Shown piece after piece: positions 1 to 11,394 of a stretch of DNA of 64,000 nucleotides. The translations under genes were made by a program, and so were the position numbers. The notes beneath the pieces were generated by a model. The model did no database searches. It saw only the letters and a program-made list of their open reading frames with translations, and had not been told where the DNA came from. Each line of letters starts with the position of its first letter. Within the stretch, counting starts at the first letter, position 1. This stretch comes from Lelliottia wanjuensis (GTDB lineage Bacteria > Pseudomonadota > Gammaproteobacteria > Enterobacterales > Enterobacteriaceae), in contig NZ_JASSOT010000063.1 in the NCBI RefSeq assembly GCF_030238365.1, positions 1-64,000 of the forward strand, read 5' to 3'.

Positions 1-45
1 GATAAATTCAAGGCGTTGCATAGGTCGGGTCTCAGTCCAGGGCAT
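1..45 (-). CDS. Transposase N-terminus, IS481 family, partial
   Basis: Only 15 codons are visible, reading MPWTETRPMQRLEFI. This matches the usual opening of IS481-type transposases (MPWxETxPM..., followed in the family by a helix-turn-helix). A good ribosome binding site (AGAGGAG) lies 7 bases before the ATG. The rest of the gene is outside the window, so whether it is intact cannot be judged. Confidence 0.6.
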   Translation of the reverse strand, partial: MPWTETRPMQRLEFI

Positions 46-123
46 AGTGAGTCTCCTCTTCTATGCCAGTTATAACTGTTACCCATGTATCCGGTCTAAA
101 GTGTTACCCATGTTTCCGGTTCA
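1..123 (-). mobile_element. End of an IS481-like insertion sequence, cut by window edge
   Basis: The terminal part carries two direct copies of a 19-base motif, TGTTACCCATGTATCCGGT at 77-95 and the same with one change at 102-120. They start 25 bases apart. Just inside them a transposase-like reading frame starts on the minus strand. The outer boundary near 120-124 abuts half of a REP sequence, so the element probably inserted into a REP. Repeated subterminal motifs are usual for transposase binding. The family assignment rests on the short transposase start and is an inference. Confidence 0.6.
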
Positions 124-130
124 TACCCTG

Positions 131-149
131 CGCTTACCCGGCCTACAAA
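131..149. repeat. Half REP element
   Basis: GCGCTTACCCGGCCTACAA is the right half of the REP unit seen complete at 58484, 60436 and 10803. The left half (GCCGGGTGGCG) is missing and is replaced by the insertion-sequence end, which suggests the IS interrupted it. Confidence 0.6.
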
Positions 150-183
150 ATCAATCATGCCCGTAAGCCCGCGCCGCCGGGCA

Positions 184-213
184 TAAAAAAACCCGCCGAG
201 GCGGGTTTTTTTA
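184..213 (-). terminator. Rho-independent terminator of the kdsA operon
   Basis: A GC-rich stem (ACCCGCC/GGCGGGT at 191-206) is flanked by A-runs and T-runs, so it works in both directions. It begins immediately after the kdsA stop codon. Confidence 0.85.
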
Positions 214-1077
<864 letters not shown>

Positions 1078-1104
1078 TTATTCAGGTGTGAATCGGAATT
1101 ATGA

Positions 1105-1914
1105 TTAATGCAGTGTAATTTGTTTGTGCGCGATTGAGTTGATCTGCGCGCGAATCATTTCGCTTATCGGATCTTCCGGGCATTGCTCAACGAAGTAGTT
1201 CAAATCATTCAGCGCAACGTGCTCACACTCCAGCTGCGCGTAGATAAGGCCACGGTCGCGGATTTCATACGGATCTTCCGGATTGAACTGCAGCAGCACT
1301 TCGCTCGCACGCAGGGCCAGCTCCATCTGCCGCTCTTCCATCAGCGCGGATTTCAGCGTATCCAGCAGCTTACGCACCACTTCGGCGTTGTCCGCTTCGT
1401 CGAGATCTTCGTTAAACAGCTCTGCCACCGGGCTGATATTGCCCTTCAGCCAGACGTCCAGCGTGTGCTCGTCCAGCGTGTCGCCGTTAAACGGATTGAT
1501 CAGCCACATTTCGCCGTCCAGCCACTCCGCGCGCAGAATCATCTGCGTCGGGAAGATGACCGGCACCAGCGGAATATCCAGCCGGTTAGCAACCCACAGC
1601 AAAACAGCCCCCAGAGCAACAGCGCTGCCCTGACGGTTTTTCAGAACCTGATCCAGCCACAGGGCATCGGAAAGACGATACACGCCGCGCGTGTCGCAAA
1701 AGCCCCATTCGCCGTAGAACAGCTCGATAAGCTTCTCCAGCTGCCAGTCCTGCGGACGCGCTTCGCTGATCTCTTCACGCGCCAGGCTTGCCAGATTTTC
1801 CAGCTCATCGTAGACCCACTGTGAGGTGAAATCGTCGCGGATCATCTCAGAGATCAGGACCATTCCATCGCAAAGCGGTACTTTATTAAATTCGAAATCG
1901 GCTAAGGACCTCAT
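1105..1914 (-). CDS. sirB1: SirB1 family protein (transglutaminase-like plus TPR)
   Basis: A 269-residue soluble protein matching SirB1/YchA of enterobacteria. The N-terminal two thirds have the transglutaminase-like fold of the family (around ELFYGEWGFCDTRGVYRLSDALWLDQVLKNRQG, then the GSAVALGAV segment). The C-terminus has tetratricopeptide-like helices (MELALRASEVLLQFNPEDPYEIRDRGLIYAQL). The biochemical role is not settled in any organism. The gene was first noted by its effect on Salmonella invasion-gene expression. It sits 2 bases after sirB2 in the prfA operon. The name is secure, the function is not. Confidence 0.93.
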   Translation of the reverse strand: MRSLADFEFNKVPLCDGMVLISEMIRDDFTSQWVYDELENLASLAREEISEARPQDWQLEKLIELFYGEWGFCDTRGVYRLSDALWLDQVLKNRQGSAVALGAVLLWVANRLDIPLVPVIFPTQMILRAEWLDGEMWLINPFNGDTLDEHTLDVWLKGNISPVAELFNEDLDEADNAEVVRKLLDTLKSALMEERQMELALRASEVLLQFNPEDPYEIRDRGLIYAQLECEHVALNDLNYFVEQCPEDPISEMIRAQINSIAHKQITLH

Positions 1915-1916
1915 AC

Positions 1917-2309
1917 TTACCCCAGTAACGGTATTCTTGTGGTGGCGAGTTTAATGATGATGTACAGCACCACCAGCCCCAGCAGGAAGGCGATAAACCC
2001 GACCTGCTGGCTGCGCGGACGACGACGTCCAAGCGCGATAAAACCCAAAACGATGTAGATGATAACGCCAAACAGCTTTTCAGTCAGCCATGTGCCTTTA
2101 TCAGTAAATGGCAGATAGCCGGTAAGCCACATCAGACCCAGGCCAGAAAGGAACAACACCGTGTCGATGCCGTGCGGCGCGATGCGCACCCAGCGGGCGT
2201 CAATCAGCGGGTTATTGCTGTAACGCCACCAGTAGCGCACCACGAAAAAGCTGATGGTCAGCACCACGGCGGCGATATGCAGCGTAATCAACACGCTGAA
2301 CGCGCTCAT
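1917..2309 (-). CDS. sirB2: SirB2 inner-membrane protein
   Basis: A 130-residue, very hydrophobic protein with about four membrane helices (residues about 5-25, 45-62, 72-92 and 105-125), matching SirB2/YchQ. The start ATG overlaps the end of prmC by 4 bases (ATGA), which implies translational coupling. Function is unknown. Its fixed place between prmC and sirB1 in enterobacteria suggests a shared transcript rather than a shared pathway. Confidence 0.93.
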   Translation of the reverse strand: MSAFSVLITLHIAAVVLTISFFVVRYWWRYSNNPLIDARWVRIAPHGIDTVLFLSGLGLMWLTGYLPFTDKGTWLTEKLFGVIIYIVLGFIALGRRRPRSQQVGFIAFLLGLVVLYIIIKLATTRIPLLG

Positions 2310-3136
2310 GGCATTTTCCCGAGCGTCAGGCGGTCGTTACCGCCGTAGTCACGACAGGTTTCAACCGCGTCGTAGCCCGCCGCGCTGAACAGCGCACGCA
2401 CGGCGGCTCCCTGCGTCCAGCCGTGCTCCAGCAGTAGCCAGCCGCCGGAAACCAGATGGTCGCGCGCGGTAGTAATAATGTGTTCGATGTCAGCCAGCCC
2501 TTCGTTAGCGGCGACCAGCGCGGTAAGCGGCTCGAAGCGCACGTCACCCTGCGACAGATGCGGATCTTGCTCGTCAATGTACGGCGGATTGCTGACGATC
2601 ATGTCAAACTGCTGGCTGGCGATTGCGCTAAACCAGCTGCTTTGCAGGATCTGAACGTTGCTGAACCCCAGGCGCGCAAGGTTACGCTGTGCCAGCGCGA
2701 CCGCGTCCGGCATCACGTCAACCGCCGTCACCTGGCAATCCGGACGCTCGCTCGCCAGCGCCAGCGCAATCGCGCCGGTACCGGTGCCTAAATCCAGAAT
2801 GCGACAGGCATTTTCAGGCAGACGCGCCAGCGCCTGCTCGACAAGACACTCTGTGTCCGGGCGCGGGATCAGCGTGGCCGCGGAGACATACAGCGGCAGC
2901 GACCAGAACTCCCGTTCGCCGGTCAGGTGTGCCACCGGCTCACCGTTTTTACGACGGGCCAGCAGTTCGGTAAGCTGCGCTTCCTGCCCGGCGGTCAGCA
3001 ACGTTTCGCCAAACGCCAGAATATAGGTCCGCGCTTTGCCGGTGACATGCTCCAGCAAGATTTCGGCGTCGCGACGCGGGCTTTCGCTTTCGGAAAGCTC
3101 GCTCACGGCGGCACGTAACCAGGCCTGAAAATCCAT
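2306..3136 (-). CDS. prmC: Release-factor glutamine methyltransferase
   Basis: PrmC (HemK) uses S-adenosylmethionine to methylate the glutamine of the GGQ motif in release factors RF1 and RF2, which speeds peptide release. 276 residues, with a helical N-terminal RF-binding domain and a Rossmann methyltransferase domain: the SAM-binding DLGTGTGAIALALA near residue 117 and the catalytic NPPY (VSNPPYIDEQDP) near 185. It follows prfA, its substrate's gene, with a TAATG stop-start overlap, the classic prfA-prmC coupling. Confidence 0.97.
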   Translation of the reverse strand: MDFQAWLRAAVSELSESESPRRDAEILLEHVTGKARTYILAFGETLLTAGQEAQLTELLARRKNGEPVAHLTGEREFWSLPLYVSAATLIPRPDTECLVEQALARLPENACRILDLGTGTGAIALALASERPDCQVTAVDVMPDAVALAQRNLARLGFSNVQILQSSWFSAIASQQFDMIVSNPPYIDEQDPHLSQGDVRFEPLTALVAANEGLADIEHIITTARDHLVSGGWLLLEHGWTQGAAVRALFSAAGYDAVETCRDYGGNDRLTLGKMP

Positions 3137-4218
3137 TAGTCCTGCTCAGCCAGGGCTGCCAGCTGATCGGCCTGGTATTCCTGCACGATCGGCTCGATCA
3201 GGGAGTCGAGTTTGCCTTCCATCGTTTCGTCCAGACGGTAAATCGTCAGGTTGATACGGTGGTCGGTCACGCGCCCCTGCGGGAAGTTATAGGTGCGGTT
3301 ACGATCGCTGCGATCGCCGCTGCCCAGCAGGTTACGACGCGTAGACGCTTCGGCCTGCTGGCGTTTGGCGATTTCAGCGGCGCGAATACGCGAGCCCAGC
3401 ACCGACAGCGCTTTGGCTTTGTTTTTGTGCTGAGAACGTTCGTCCTGACACTCCACCACAATGCCGGTCGGCAAGTGGGTAATACGGATCGCGGAGTCGG
3501 TGGTGTTAACGTGCTGACCGCCCGCGCCAGAGGAGCGGAAGGTATCGATGCGCAGATCGCTCGGGTTGATATCCGGCAGTTCGGCTTCCGGCAGCTCAGG
3601 CATGACTGCTACGGTACAGGCTGAGGTATGAATACGCCCCTGAGATTCCGTCGCCGGAACGCGCTGCACGCGGTGACCGCCGGACTCAAATTTCAGACGA
3701 CCGTAGACGCCATCGCCGCTGATTTTGGCGATCACTTCTTTATAACCACCGTGCTCGCCTTCGTTGGCGCTCATGATTTCGACGCGCCAGCGGCGGGATT
3801 CCGCATAACGGCTGTACATGCGGAACAGATCGCCCGCAAACAGCGCGGCTTCGTCACCGCCGGTGCCCGCACGGACTTCGACAAACGCGTTGCGCTCATC
3901 GTCCGGATCTTTTGGCAGCAGAAGCACCTGGAGCTCCTGCTCCATCTCTTCCGCACGCGCTTTGGCGTCCTGCAACTCTTCCTGCGCCATTTCGCGCATT
4001 TCCGGGTCGTCGAGCATCATCTGCGCGGTTTCAATATCTTCCTGAACCTGCTGCCATTGCGTAAAGCAGCGCGCAACATCACTTAACTGCGCATACTCGC
4101 GCGACAGGGCGCGAAAACGATCCTGGTCAGCAATAGTGGCAGCATCGCCGAGCAAGGCCTGAACTTCTTCATGGCGCTCGTGCAACGCTTCCAGTTTGGC
4201 GACGATAGAGGGCTTCAT
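3136..4218 (-). CDS. prfA: Peptide chain release factor 1
   Basis: RF1 recognises UAA and UAG stop codons and triggers hydrolysis of peptidyl-tRNA. 360 residues, the standard length. The codon-recognition tripeptide PAT is in [14 protein letters not shown]. The catalytic loop GGQ is in [17 protein letters not shown], whose glutamine is the PrmC target. The N-terminal coiled region (residues 1-100) matches domain 1. It lies 41 bases after hemA and overlaps prmC by one base. Confidence 0.98.
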   Translation of the reverse strand: MKPSIVAKLEALHERHEEVQALLGDAATIADQDRFRALSREYAQLSDVARCFTQWQQVQEDIETAQMMLDDPEMREMAQEELQDAKARAEEMEQELQVLLLPKDPDDERNAFVEVRAGTGGDEAALFAGDLFRMYSRYAESRRWRVEIMSANEGEHGGYKEVIAKISGDGVYGRLKFESGGHRVQRVPATESQGRIHTSACTVAVMPELPEAELPDINPSDLRIDTFRSSGAGGQHVNTTDSAIRITHLPTGIVVECQDERSQHKNKAKALSVLGSRIRAAEIAKRQQAEASTRRNLLGSGDRSDRNRTYNFPQGRVTDHRINLTIYRLDETMEGKLDSLIEPIVQEYQADQLAALAEQD

Positions 4219-4259
4219 AGGCGTAAATGCACCTTGTAATAGAAAATGGGTGTGTGGCG

Positions 4260-5516
4260 CTATTCCAGCCCGAGGCTGTTGCGCAGAATGGTCAGGCGTT
4301 CATCATCCCCGTCACGGGCTGCCTGTTGAAGTGATTTGGTTGGAGCATGGATCAACCGGTTGGTCAGCTTCCACGCCAGGTCCTGCATAATAACCTGCGG
4401 ATCGCCGCCCTGCTCGAGGGCTGCCATCGCTTTGGCTGTCAGATCGTCACGTACCTGTTCCGCCTGACCGCGGTATTCGCGAATCGTCTCGCTGGCGCTT
4501 TGCGCGCGCAGCCAGGCCATAAATTCGCTGGATTCCTGCTCGACAATCGTCTCGGCCTGCACCGCCGCCGCTTTACGCTGCGCGAGGTTGTGGGAAATGA
4601 TGCTTTGCAGATCGTCCACGCTGTACAAATAGGCGTTCGCCAGCTTGCCGACTTCCGGTTCGACGTCACGCGGGACGGCGATATCCACCAGCAGCATTGG
4701 CTGATTGCGGCGCGATTTCAGCGCGCGCTCCACCATCCCTTTGCCAATAATCGGCAGCGGGCTGGCGGTAGAACTGATAATGATGTCCGCGTCTTTCAGG
4801 CGTTCATCGATGTCGCTGAGGGCGATGACTTCTGCGCCCACTTCATCGGCCAGCACCTGCGCGCGTTCGCGGGTCCGGTTGGCGATGATCATCTGCTTGA
4901 CCTTATGTTCGCGCAGATGACGCGCCACCAGCTCAATGGTTTCTCCCGCGCCGACGAGCAGCACGGTGACCGTTGAGAGCGATTCAAAGATTTGACGCGC
5001 CAGCGTACAGGCGGCGAAGGCAACAGAAACCGCACTGGCACCAATGTCGGTTTCGGTTCGCACACGCTTAGCGACGGAGAAGGATTTCTGGAACATGCGT
5101 TCCAGCTCGCTGGCTTTCAGATGGCCTTTCTGGGAATCGGCGAAGGCCTTTTTGACCTGCCCGAGGATCTGCGGCTCGCCAAGCACCAGCGAATCAAGGC
5201 CGCTGGCGACGCGCATCAGATGGCTGACCGCATCATTATCATGATGCCAGTACAGGCTGTTGCGCAGCTCTTCTTCGTTCAGATTATGGTAGTCGCACAA
5301 CCAGCGAATCAGGGCTTCATGCAGGTTGTCTTGCTCTTCAACGCTCAAATAGAGTTCGGTACGGTTACAGGTAGAGAGCACCACACCACCCTGCACCATC
5401 GGCTGGGCAAGCAGGCTATCCAGCGCCTGGTCGAGCGTATCCGGCGAAAACGTCACGCGTTCTCGCAGCGAAACCGGGGCTGTTTTGTGGTTGATACCGA
5501 GTGCTAAAAGGGTCAT
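4260..5516 (-). CDS. hemA: Glutamyl-tRNA reductase
   Basis: First committed enzyme of C5 heme biosynthesis, reducing glutamyl-tRNA(Glu) to glutamate-1-semialdehyde with NADPH. The start is placed at [20 protein letters not shown], the conserved N-terminus, giving 418 residues as in E. coli. The frame stays open 16 codons further upstream but that extension is not conserved. Visible motifs: catalytic cysteine in STCNRTELY near residue 50, [10 protein letters not shown] near 115, the NADPH site [17 protein letters not shown] near 185 and a C-terminal dimerisation helix. First gene of the leftward run, divergent from lolB, as in related enterobacteria. Confidence 0.97.
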   Translation of the reverse strand: MTLLALGINHKTAPVSLRERVTFSPDTLDQALDSLLAQPMVQGGVVLSTCNRTELYLSVEEQDNLHEALIRWLCDYHNLNEEELRNSLYWHHDNDAVSHLMRVASGLDSLVLGEPQILGQVKKAFADSQKGHLKASELERMFQKSFSVAKRVRTETDIGASAVSVAFAACTLARQIFESLSTVTVLLVGAGETIELVARHLREHKVKQMIIANRTRERAQVLADEVGAEVIALSDIDERLKDADIIISSTASPLPIIGKGMVERALKSRRNQPMLLVDIAVPRDVEPEVGKLANAYLYSVDDLQSIISHNLAQRKAAAVQAETIVEQESSEFMAWLRAQSASETIREYRGQAEQVRDDLTAKAMAALEQGGDPQVIMQDLAWKLTNRLIHAPTKSLQQAARDGDDERLTILRNSLGLE

Positions 5517-5726
5517 GTGAGCGGGAGTAGTACCAGCGTTAATAAGGTTAGCAGGTCGCATCATACAGGATGCGCGAGATCAATAAAAGAGAGCGCCCCC
5601 TTTCGGAGTAATAGGCCGTCCAGGCTAATTTCATGATTTAAGACAATATGAACGTAGACGCTGCCACCGCCCGGCGCTAGCATTAAGGGTTATAACTGCA
5701 ACGCATCTCAAGGATTTGTCACGACT
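5517..5726. promoter_or_regulatory. Divergent hemA / lolB promoter region
   Basis: This 210-base gap must hold outward promoters for hemA (leftward) and lolB (rightward). An AAGGA ribosome binding site is visible before lolB at 5710-5714. I could not place -10 or -35 boxes with confidence. Confidence 0.5.
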
Positions 5727-6338
5727 ATGGCCCGATTGATTCGCTTGTTACCGCTGGCGGCACTGGTACTCACCGCCTGCTCGATTACCCCGCCCAAGGG
5801 CCCCGGCAAAAGTCCTGACTCCCCGCAGTGGCGTCAGCACCAGCAAGAAGTGCGAAATTTAAGTCAGTATCAGACGCGCGGCGCGTTCGCTTATCTGTCC
5901 GATCAGCAAAAAGTCTACGCCCGCTTCTTCTGGCAGCAGACTGGCCAGGATCGCTATCGCCTGCTGCTCCTGAACCCGCTTGGCAGCACGGAGCTTGAGC
6001 TGAACGCTCAGCCGGGCACCGCGCAGATCACCGATAACAAAGGCCAGCACTACACCGCGACGGACGCCGAAGAGATGATCGGCAAACTGACCGGCATGCC
6101 TATTCCGCTCAATAGTCTGCGTCAGTGGATCCTCGGCCTGCCGGGCGACGCCACCGATTACAAACTCGACGACCAGTACCGCCTGAGCGAACTGAACTAC
6201 ACCCAGAACGGCAAAACCTGGAAAGTGGTATACGGCGGCTACGACAGCGCGACTACACCCTCATTGCCAGCCAACATGGAACTGACGGAAGGCAGCCAGC
6301 GTATTAAGCTCAAAATGGATAACTGGATCGTTAAATGA
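5727..6338 (+). CDS. lolB: Outer-membrane lipoprotein receptor LolB
   Basis: LolB accepts lipoproteins from the periplasmic carrier LolA and inserts them into the inner leaflet of the outer membrane. 203 residues, with a lipoprotein signal peptide whose lipobox is LTAC (lipidated Cys18). The mature part matches E. coli LolB throughout ([40 protein letters not shown]). The N-terminus is a few residues shorter than in E. coli, since the first ATG with a ribosome binding site starts MARLIRLLP. It overlaps ispE by 4 bases. Confidence 0.97.
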   Translation: MARLIRLLPLAALVLTACSITPPKGPGKSPDSPQWRQHQQEVRNLSQYQTRGAFAYLSDQQKVYARFFWQQTGQDRYRLLLLNPLGSTELELNAQPGTAQITDNKGQHYTATDAEEMIGKLTGMPIPLNSLRQWILGLPGDATDYKLDDQYRLSELNYTQNGKTWKVVYGGYDSATTPSLPANMELTEGSQRIKLKMDNWIVK

Positions 6339-7204
6339 TGACCCAATGGCCCTCTCCGGCGAAGCTGAACCTGTTTTTGTACATCACCGGGCAACGCGCT
6401 GACGGCTATCACCTGCTGCAGACGCTGTTTCAGTTTGTCGATTATGGCGACACGATCTCGATTGAGCCGCGCCACGACGGACAGATTCGCCTGCTGACGC
6501 CCGTCGAGGGCGTCGCCCATGAAGATAACCTGATCGTGCGCGCCGCGCGGTTGCTGATGAACGCGGCGGCGGCCACCGAACGTTTGCCTGCGGGAAGCGG
6601 AGCTGATATCAGTATCGAGAAGCGCCTGCCGATGGGCGGCGGTCTGGGTGGGGGGTCTTCCAATGCAGCGACTATACTGGTGGCACTGAACCATCTCTGG
6701 GGCTGCGGGTTAACCCCGGATGAACTGGCCGCTTTAGGATTGACGCTCGGGGCCGATGTGCCGGTGTTTGTGCGCGGTCACGCGGCGTTTGCCGAGGGCG
6801 TTGGCGAAGTCCTTACCCCGGTCAATCCGCCGGAGAAATGGTACCTGGTTGCCCATCCCGGCGTGAGCATTCCGACCCCGGTGATTTTCAAAGATCCATT
6901 GCTTCCACGGGACACTCCCGTGCGGTCAATAGAAACGTTATTAAAATGTGAATTCAGCAACGATTGCGAGGTTATCGCAAGAAAACGTTTTCGCGAGGTT
7001 GATGCGGTGCTTTCCTGGCTGTTAGAATACGCCCCGTCGCGCCTGACTGGCACAGGATCCTGTGTTTTTGCTGAATTTGACACCGAATCCGCCGCTCGTC
7101 AGGTGCTAGAGCAAGCCCCGGAATGGCTGCATGGTTTTGTGGCGCGAGGGATGAACACTTCCCCGCTACAGCAGGCCATTCTGGCGCAGACTGAGTTTCG
7201 GTGA
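6335..7204 (+). CDS. ispE: 4-diphosphocytidyl-2-C-methylerythritol kinase
   Basis: GHMP-family kinase of the MEP isoprenoid pathway. It phosphorylates 4-diphosphocytidyl-2-C-methyl-D-erythritol at the 2-hydroxyl with ATP. 289 residues. The N-terminal [21 protein letters not shown] holds the active-site lysine and the substrate histidine. The GHMP ATP-binding loop [14 protein letters not shown] lies near residue 98, and the third motif is around [12 protein letters not shown]. The start overlaps the lolB stop (ATGATGA), so translation is coupled. An adjacent second ATG (6338) is an equally possible start. Confidence 0.97.
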   Translation: MMTQWPSPAKLNLFLYITGQRADGYHLLQTLFQFVDYGDTISIEPRHDGQIRLLTPVEGVAHEDNLIVRAARLLMNAAAATERLPAGSGADISIEKRLPMGGGLGGGSSNAATILVALNHLWGCGLTPDELAALGLTLGADVPVFVRGHAAFAEGVGEVLTPVNPPEKWYLVAHPGVSIPTPVIFKDPLLPRDTPVRSIETLLKCEFSNDCEVIARKRFREVDAVLSWLLEYAPSRLTGTGSCVFAEFDTESAARQVLEQAPEWLHGFVARGMNTSPLQQAILAQTEFR

Positions 7205-7260
7205 CAACGTCACCCTGTTCCAGACGTTGCATCGCGCTCTTTAATACACCGCCTGGATAG

Positions 7261-8277
<1,017 letters not shown>

Positions 8278-8290
8278 TCGAACACGGCCC

Positions 8291-8317
8291 AAAAACCCGC
8301 TGCGGCGGGTTTTTTTG
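8291..8317 (+). terminator. prs rho-independent terminator
   Basis: AAAAACCCGC-TGC-GGCGGGTTTTTTT: a GC stem with a seven-T tail, 13 bases after the prs stop codon. Confidence 0.9.
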
Positions 8318-8400
8318 TCTTTATTCTTTATTTGTATGATTAATACCTCCTTCACCTGCCATTCACATGACAGATGATGTGCTCACGGATAACGAGAATT

Positions 8401-10080
8401 GTGAAAAATTTAACCTCCTCACATGTTCTGCCCTTTCGCGCCCTCATCGACGCCTGCTGGAAAGAAAAATACACCTCGTCACGTTTTCTGCGTGATGTTA
8501 TCGCCGGGATCACCGTCGGGATCATTGCCATTCCACTGGCGATGGCGCTGGCGATTGGCAGCGGTGTAGCACCACAGTACGGGCTTTATACCTCGGCAGT
8601 CGCCGGGATTGTCATCGCCCTGACCGGCGGGTCGCGCTTTAGCGTCTCCGGCCCGACCGCAGCCTTTGTGGTGATCCTCTACCCGGTCTCCCAGCAGTTT
8701 GGCCTGGCGGGTTTGCTGGTCGCGACGCTCATGTCCGGGGTATTTTTGATCCTATTCGGTCTGGCGCGTTTTGGCCGGTTGATCGAGTACATTCCGCTCT
8801 CCGTGACGCTCGGCTTTACCTCTGGGATCGGCATTACCATCGGGACCATGCAGATCAAAGATTTTCTTGGTTTGCAGCTCGCGCACGTTCCTGAACACTA
8901 TCTGCAAAAGGTCGGCGCGCTGTTTATGGCCCTACCGACGGCTAATGCCGGCGACGCGGCGATCGGTGTCGTGACGCTCGGCACTTTAATTCTCTGGCCA
9001 CGGCTGGGCATCCGCCTGCCGGGGCATCTTCCTGCGCTGCTGCTGGGTTGCGCTGTGATGGGGGTGGTGAATCTGCTTGGCGGTCACGTCGCCACCATCG
9101 GCTCCCAGTTCCACTATATTCTGGCGGACGGTTCGCAGGGCAACGGCATTCCGCAGCTTCTGCCGCAGCTGGTACTGCCGTGGAACTTGCCCGGCTCAGA
9201 CTTCACCCTGAGCTGGGACTCCTTGCGCGCCCTGCTTCCTGCCGCGTTTTCCATGGCAATGCTCGGCGCGATTGAATCGCTGCTCTGCGCCGTGGTGCTC
9301 GACGGCATGACCGGCACCAAGCACAAAGCCAACAGCGAGCTGGTCGGTCAGGGGCTGGGGAATATCATCGCGCCATTCTTTGGCGGCATTACCGCCACGG
9401 CGGCCATTGCGCGTTCCGCGGCCAACGTCCGCGCCGGGGCGACATCGCCGGTGTCTGCGGTGATCCACTCCCTGCTGGTGATCCTCGCCCTGCTGGCCCT
9501 CGCTCCGCTGCTCTCGTGGCTACCGCTCTCGGCGATGGCCGCCCTGCTGCTGATGGTGGCGTGGAACATGAGTGAGGCGCACAAAGTGGTGCACCTCCTG
9601 CGCCGCGCGCCAAAAGACGACATCATCGTGATGCTGATCTGTATGTCGCTGACGGTGCTGTTTGACATGGTGATCGCTATCAGCGTGGGGATTGTGCTGG
9701 CGTCGCTGCTGTTTATGCGCCGTATCGCGCAGATGACACGCCTCGCGCCGGTGAATGTTGAGGTCCCGGACGACGTGCTGGTTTTACGCGTCATCGGCCC
9801 GCTGTTCTTCGCGGCGGCAGAAGGCCTGTTCAGCGATCTGGAATCACGAATCGCCGGAAAACGGATTGTGGTGCTGAAATGGGATGCGGTGCCAGTGCTG
9901 GACGCAGGCGGTCTGGATGCCTTCCAGCGCTTTGTGAACCGTCTGCCGGAAGGCTGCGAGCTGCGGGTGAGTAATCTGGAGTTCCAGCCTTTGCGCACCA
10001 TGGCGCGCGCAGGCGTACAGCCGATTCCAGGCCGCCTGGCGTTCTACCCGAATCGCGAAGCGGCGTTAGCGGATCTCTGA
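8401..10080 (+). CDS. dauA: C4-dicarboxylate transporter DauA (SLC26/SulP family)
   Basis: Inner-membrane SulP/SLC26 transporter, 559 residues from the GTG start at 8401. This is the same length as E. coli DauA (YchM), a succinate/C4-dicarboxylate carrier active at acid pH. A dozen or more hydrophobic segments fill residues 25-420, including the SLC26 signature region ([34 protein letters not shown]). The C-terminal STAS domain (about 430-555) contains [11 protein letters not shown]. An ATG upstream at 8374 is open in frame but not conserved. The gene is alone, followed directly by repeat copy A. Confidence 0.95.
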   Translation: MKNLTSSHVLPFRALIDACWKEKYTSSRFLRDVIAGITVGIIAIPLAMALAIGSGVAPQYGLYTSAVAGIVIALTGGSRFSVSGPTAAFVVILYPVSQQFGLAGLLVATLMSGVFLILFGLARFGRLIEYIPLSVTLGFTSGIGITIGTMQIKDFLGLQLAHVPEHYLQKVGALFMALPTANAGDAAIGVVTLGTLILWPRLGIRLPGHLPALLLGCAVMGVVNLLGGHVATIGSQFHYILADGSQGNGIPQLLPQLVLPWNLPGSDFTLSWDSLRALLPAAFSMAMLGAIESLLCAVVLDGMTGTKHKANSELVGQGLGNIIAPFFGGITATAAIARSAANVRAGATSPVSAVIHSLLVILALLALAPLLSWLPLSAMAALLLMVAWNMSEAHKVVHLLRRAPKDDIIVMLICMSLTVLFDMVIAISVGIVLASLLFMRRIAQMTRLAPVNVEVPDDVLVLRVIGPLFFAAAEGLFSDLESRIAGKRIVVLKWDAVPVLDAGGLDAFQRFVNRLPEGCELRVSNLEFQPLRTMARAGVQPIPGRLAFYPNREAALADL

Positions 10081-10083
10081 TAC

Positions 10084-10782
10084 AACAACGGCTCCCGAGG
10101 GAGTAATGCTGGTCAGTTAAGCAGTTGAGGTTGTTCCGTTCACCTCATGTTCAGCAGAATATAATCGCGTCACAACCTGTGAACGTGCAAAGGGGGCTGC
10201 GCGGCCCCCTTTGCAATCCCCGCGCCCCGCAAAGAAATCGGTGCTTCGCACTGCGCTCACCTCCCGGCCCGCTGCCTGCGGTCGGCTCGACTCGACTTCC
10301 TGTCTCGTTTCGCCTCTGGCCGCCATCCCTGGCGTCCAGCCCTTGTCATCTGGCCTCCGGTTCGCCGATTTCAGCGGGGACCCACACCGGTGCCACATGC
10401 AGACGGCTGAAAAGGTTGAGGGAACGTGAGTCCGGCTGAAAATCGCCGAAGCGTTTCCTGGAGGCCGGGTCGAGGCGCAGGGACGCGCCGAGAGGGTGCG
10501 ACCTGCATGGATGCAGGTCGCACCCGACCCGATAGCCGCAAGGAATAAGCTGAGGGCACCGCGAAGCGGCGATTTTCCTGGCCGGGAGCCGGGGTTGCCA
10601 GGGTGGTGGCGATTGAGCCACCCTGGCACGTTCACCGCAGAGAGATGGACCGGAAGCAGAGGAACAAAAGTGAACGGAACAATTCCACTGAAGCCATAAA
10701 GGTCCTGGGGCAAGCAAAATAATGAATTTAAATTCATTATTTTGCTTAACTGACTGGCATTACTCCCGAGGGAGCCGTTGTT
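10084..10782. repeat. Structured intergenic repeat, copy A (full length)
   Basis: About 700 bases between dauA and ychH with no convincing gene. Terminal inverted repeats of 40 bases (10084-10123 and 10743-10782) match at 36 positions. Inside, a 13-base perfect pair TTGTTCCGTTCAC (10131-10143) / GTGAACGGAACAA (10670-10682) encloses further stems. These are a 12-bp stem at 10186-10215, a 15-bp stem at 10494-10525, an 11-bp stem at 10596-10628 and a long-range 11-bp pair GAAAATCGCCG (10438-10448) / CGGCGATTTTC (10567-10577). Related copies lie at 22839-23273 and 39727-40063. The strict nesting suggests a folded RNA or hairpin DNA. I do not know a name for it. Confidence 0.8.
10712..10747. repeat. 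36-bp perfect palindrome at the right end of repeat copy A
   Basis: Every base from 10712 to 10747 pairs around a centre between 10729 and 10730 (core AATGAATTTAAATTCATT). It overlaps the inner end of the right terminal repeat and has no counterpart in copies B and C. It is AT-rich, unlike the rest of the element. Confidence 0.85.
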
Positions 10783-10802
10783 ACATTCGTTATGTGAATT
10801 TA

Positions 10803-10836
10803 GTAGGCCGGGTAAGGCGAAGCCGCCACCCGGCAA
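10803..10836. repeat. REP element
   Basis: GTAGGCCGGGTAAGGCGAAG followed by CCGCCACCCGGC: a complete REP unit with its imperfect hairpin, 11 bases past the ychH stop codon. Confidence 0.85.
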
Positions 10837-10847
10837 TAAACACCGAG

Positions 10848-11123
10848 TTAGCTATGTTTATGCTGATCGCGACGGCAGCGCTTATCGTAATGACGCACCC
10901 ACCAGTATCGGTCGCTGACCTGCTCATGACCACTCACGCGAGCCCCCGCCAGCCACAGTACCGCACCTAAAAAGATGCTCAGAACCGCGCCGTGCGCGAA
11001 GTATTGTGGGAGGTCAAGCTGCGGCAACTGGTTTAAAATAGAGTAACCCACACCTGCTACCATCACGAACAGGCCCAATCCCATTAGCACGTTACCGAGT
11101 CGTGAAGCGTTTCTGCGTTTCAT
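10848..11123 (-). CDS. ychH: Stress-induced inner-membrane protein YchH
   Basis: A 91-residue protein with two membrane helices (about 10-30 and 42-62) and a basic C-terminus ending DYWWVRHYDKR-like (DRYWWVRHYDKRCRRDQHKHS). It matches E. coli YchH (92 residues), a DUF2583 protein that rises under cadmium, peroxide and acid stress and affects biofilm. The start MKRRNASRLGNVLMGLGL is the conserved one. The frame is open 22 codons upstream without conservation. It is divergent from pth, the normal enterobacterial arrangement. Confidence 0.95.
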   Translation of the reverse strand: MKRRNASRLGNVLMGLGLFVMVAGVGYSILNQLPQLDLPQYFAHGAVLSIFLGAVLWLAGARVSGHEQVSDRYWWVRHYDKRCRRDQHKHS

Positions 11124-11394
11124 ATGCCACCTCCGGAACCTGGGTTGCAGGGAAAATGTCCCTAATCCTTGTGTGTAAAGTATAGACAACGGGTCTTTTA
11201 TGAGTTGCGTGAATGATCACAATAATGAGCACGATTGCCACAAAAGTTTACAAATAAGCGACTGAACCGCTTGAAATTCTAATGGTTCAACTGCGTCATT
11301 ATTCAAATCCCCCGCTTCCTGACGCAGAATTTTGTCAACCGGCGCGGCAAACAGTAAACTACGCGGCAAATCTGGAACCTTTAGGAATTGAAAC

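Noticed and set aside
10117-10836. 239-codon open frame on the minus strand across repeat copy A, and shorter ones in copies B and C
   Set aside because: The frame follows the repeat, is broken in the other copies, and translates to low-complexity sequence rich in R, P, S and G with no domain. The sequence is better explained by base-paired structure.
11200-11220. CRP site near ychH (GTGAATGATCAC)
   Set aside because: The spacing between the half-sites is 4 bases, not the 6 required.
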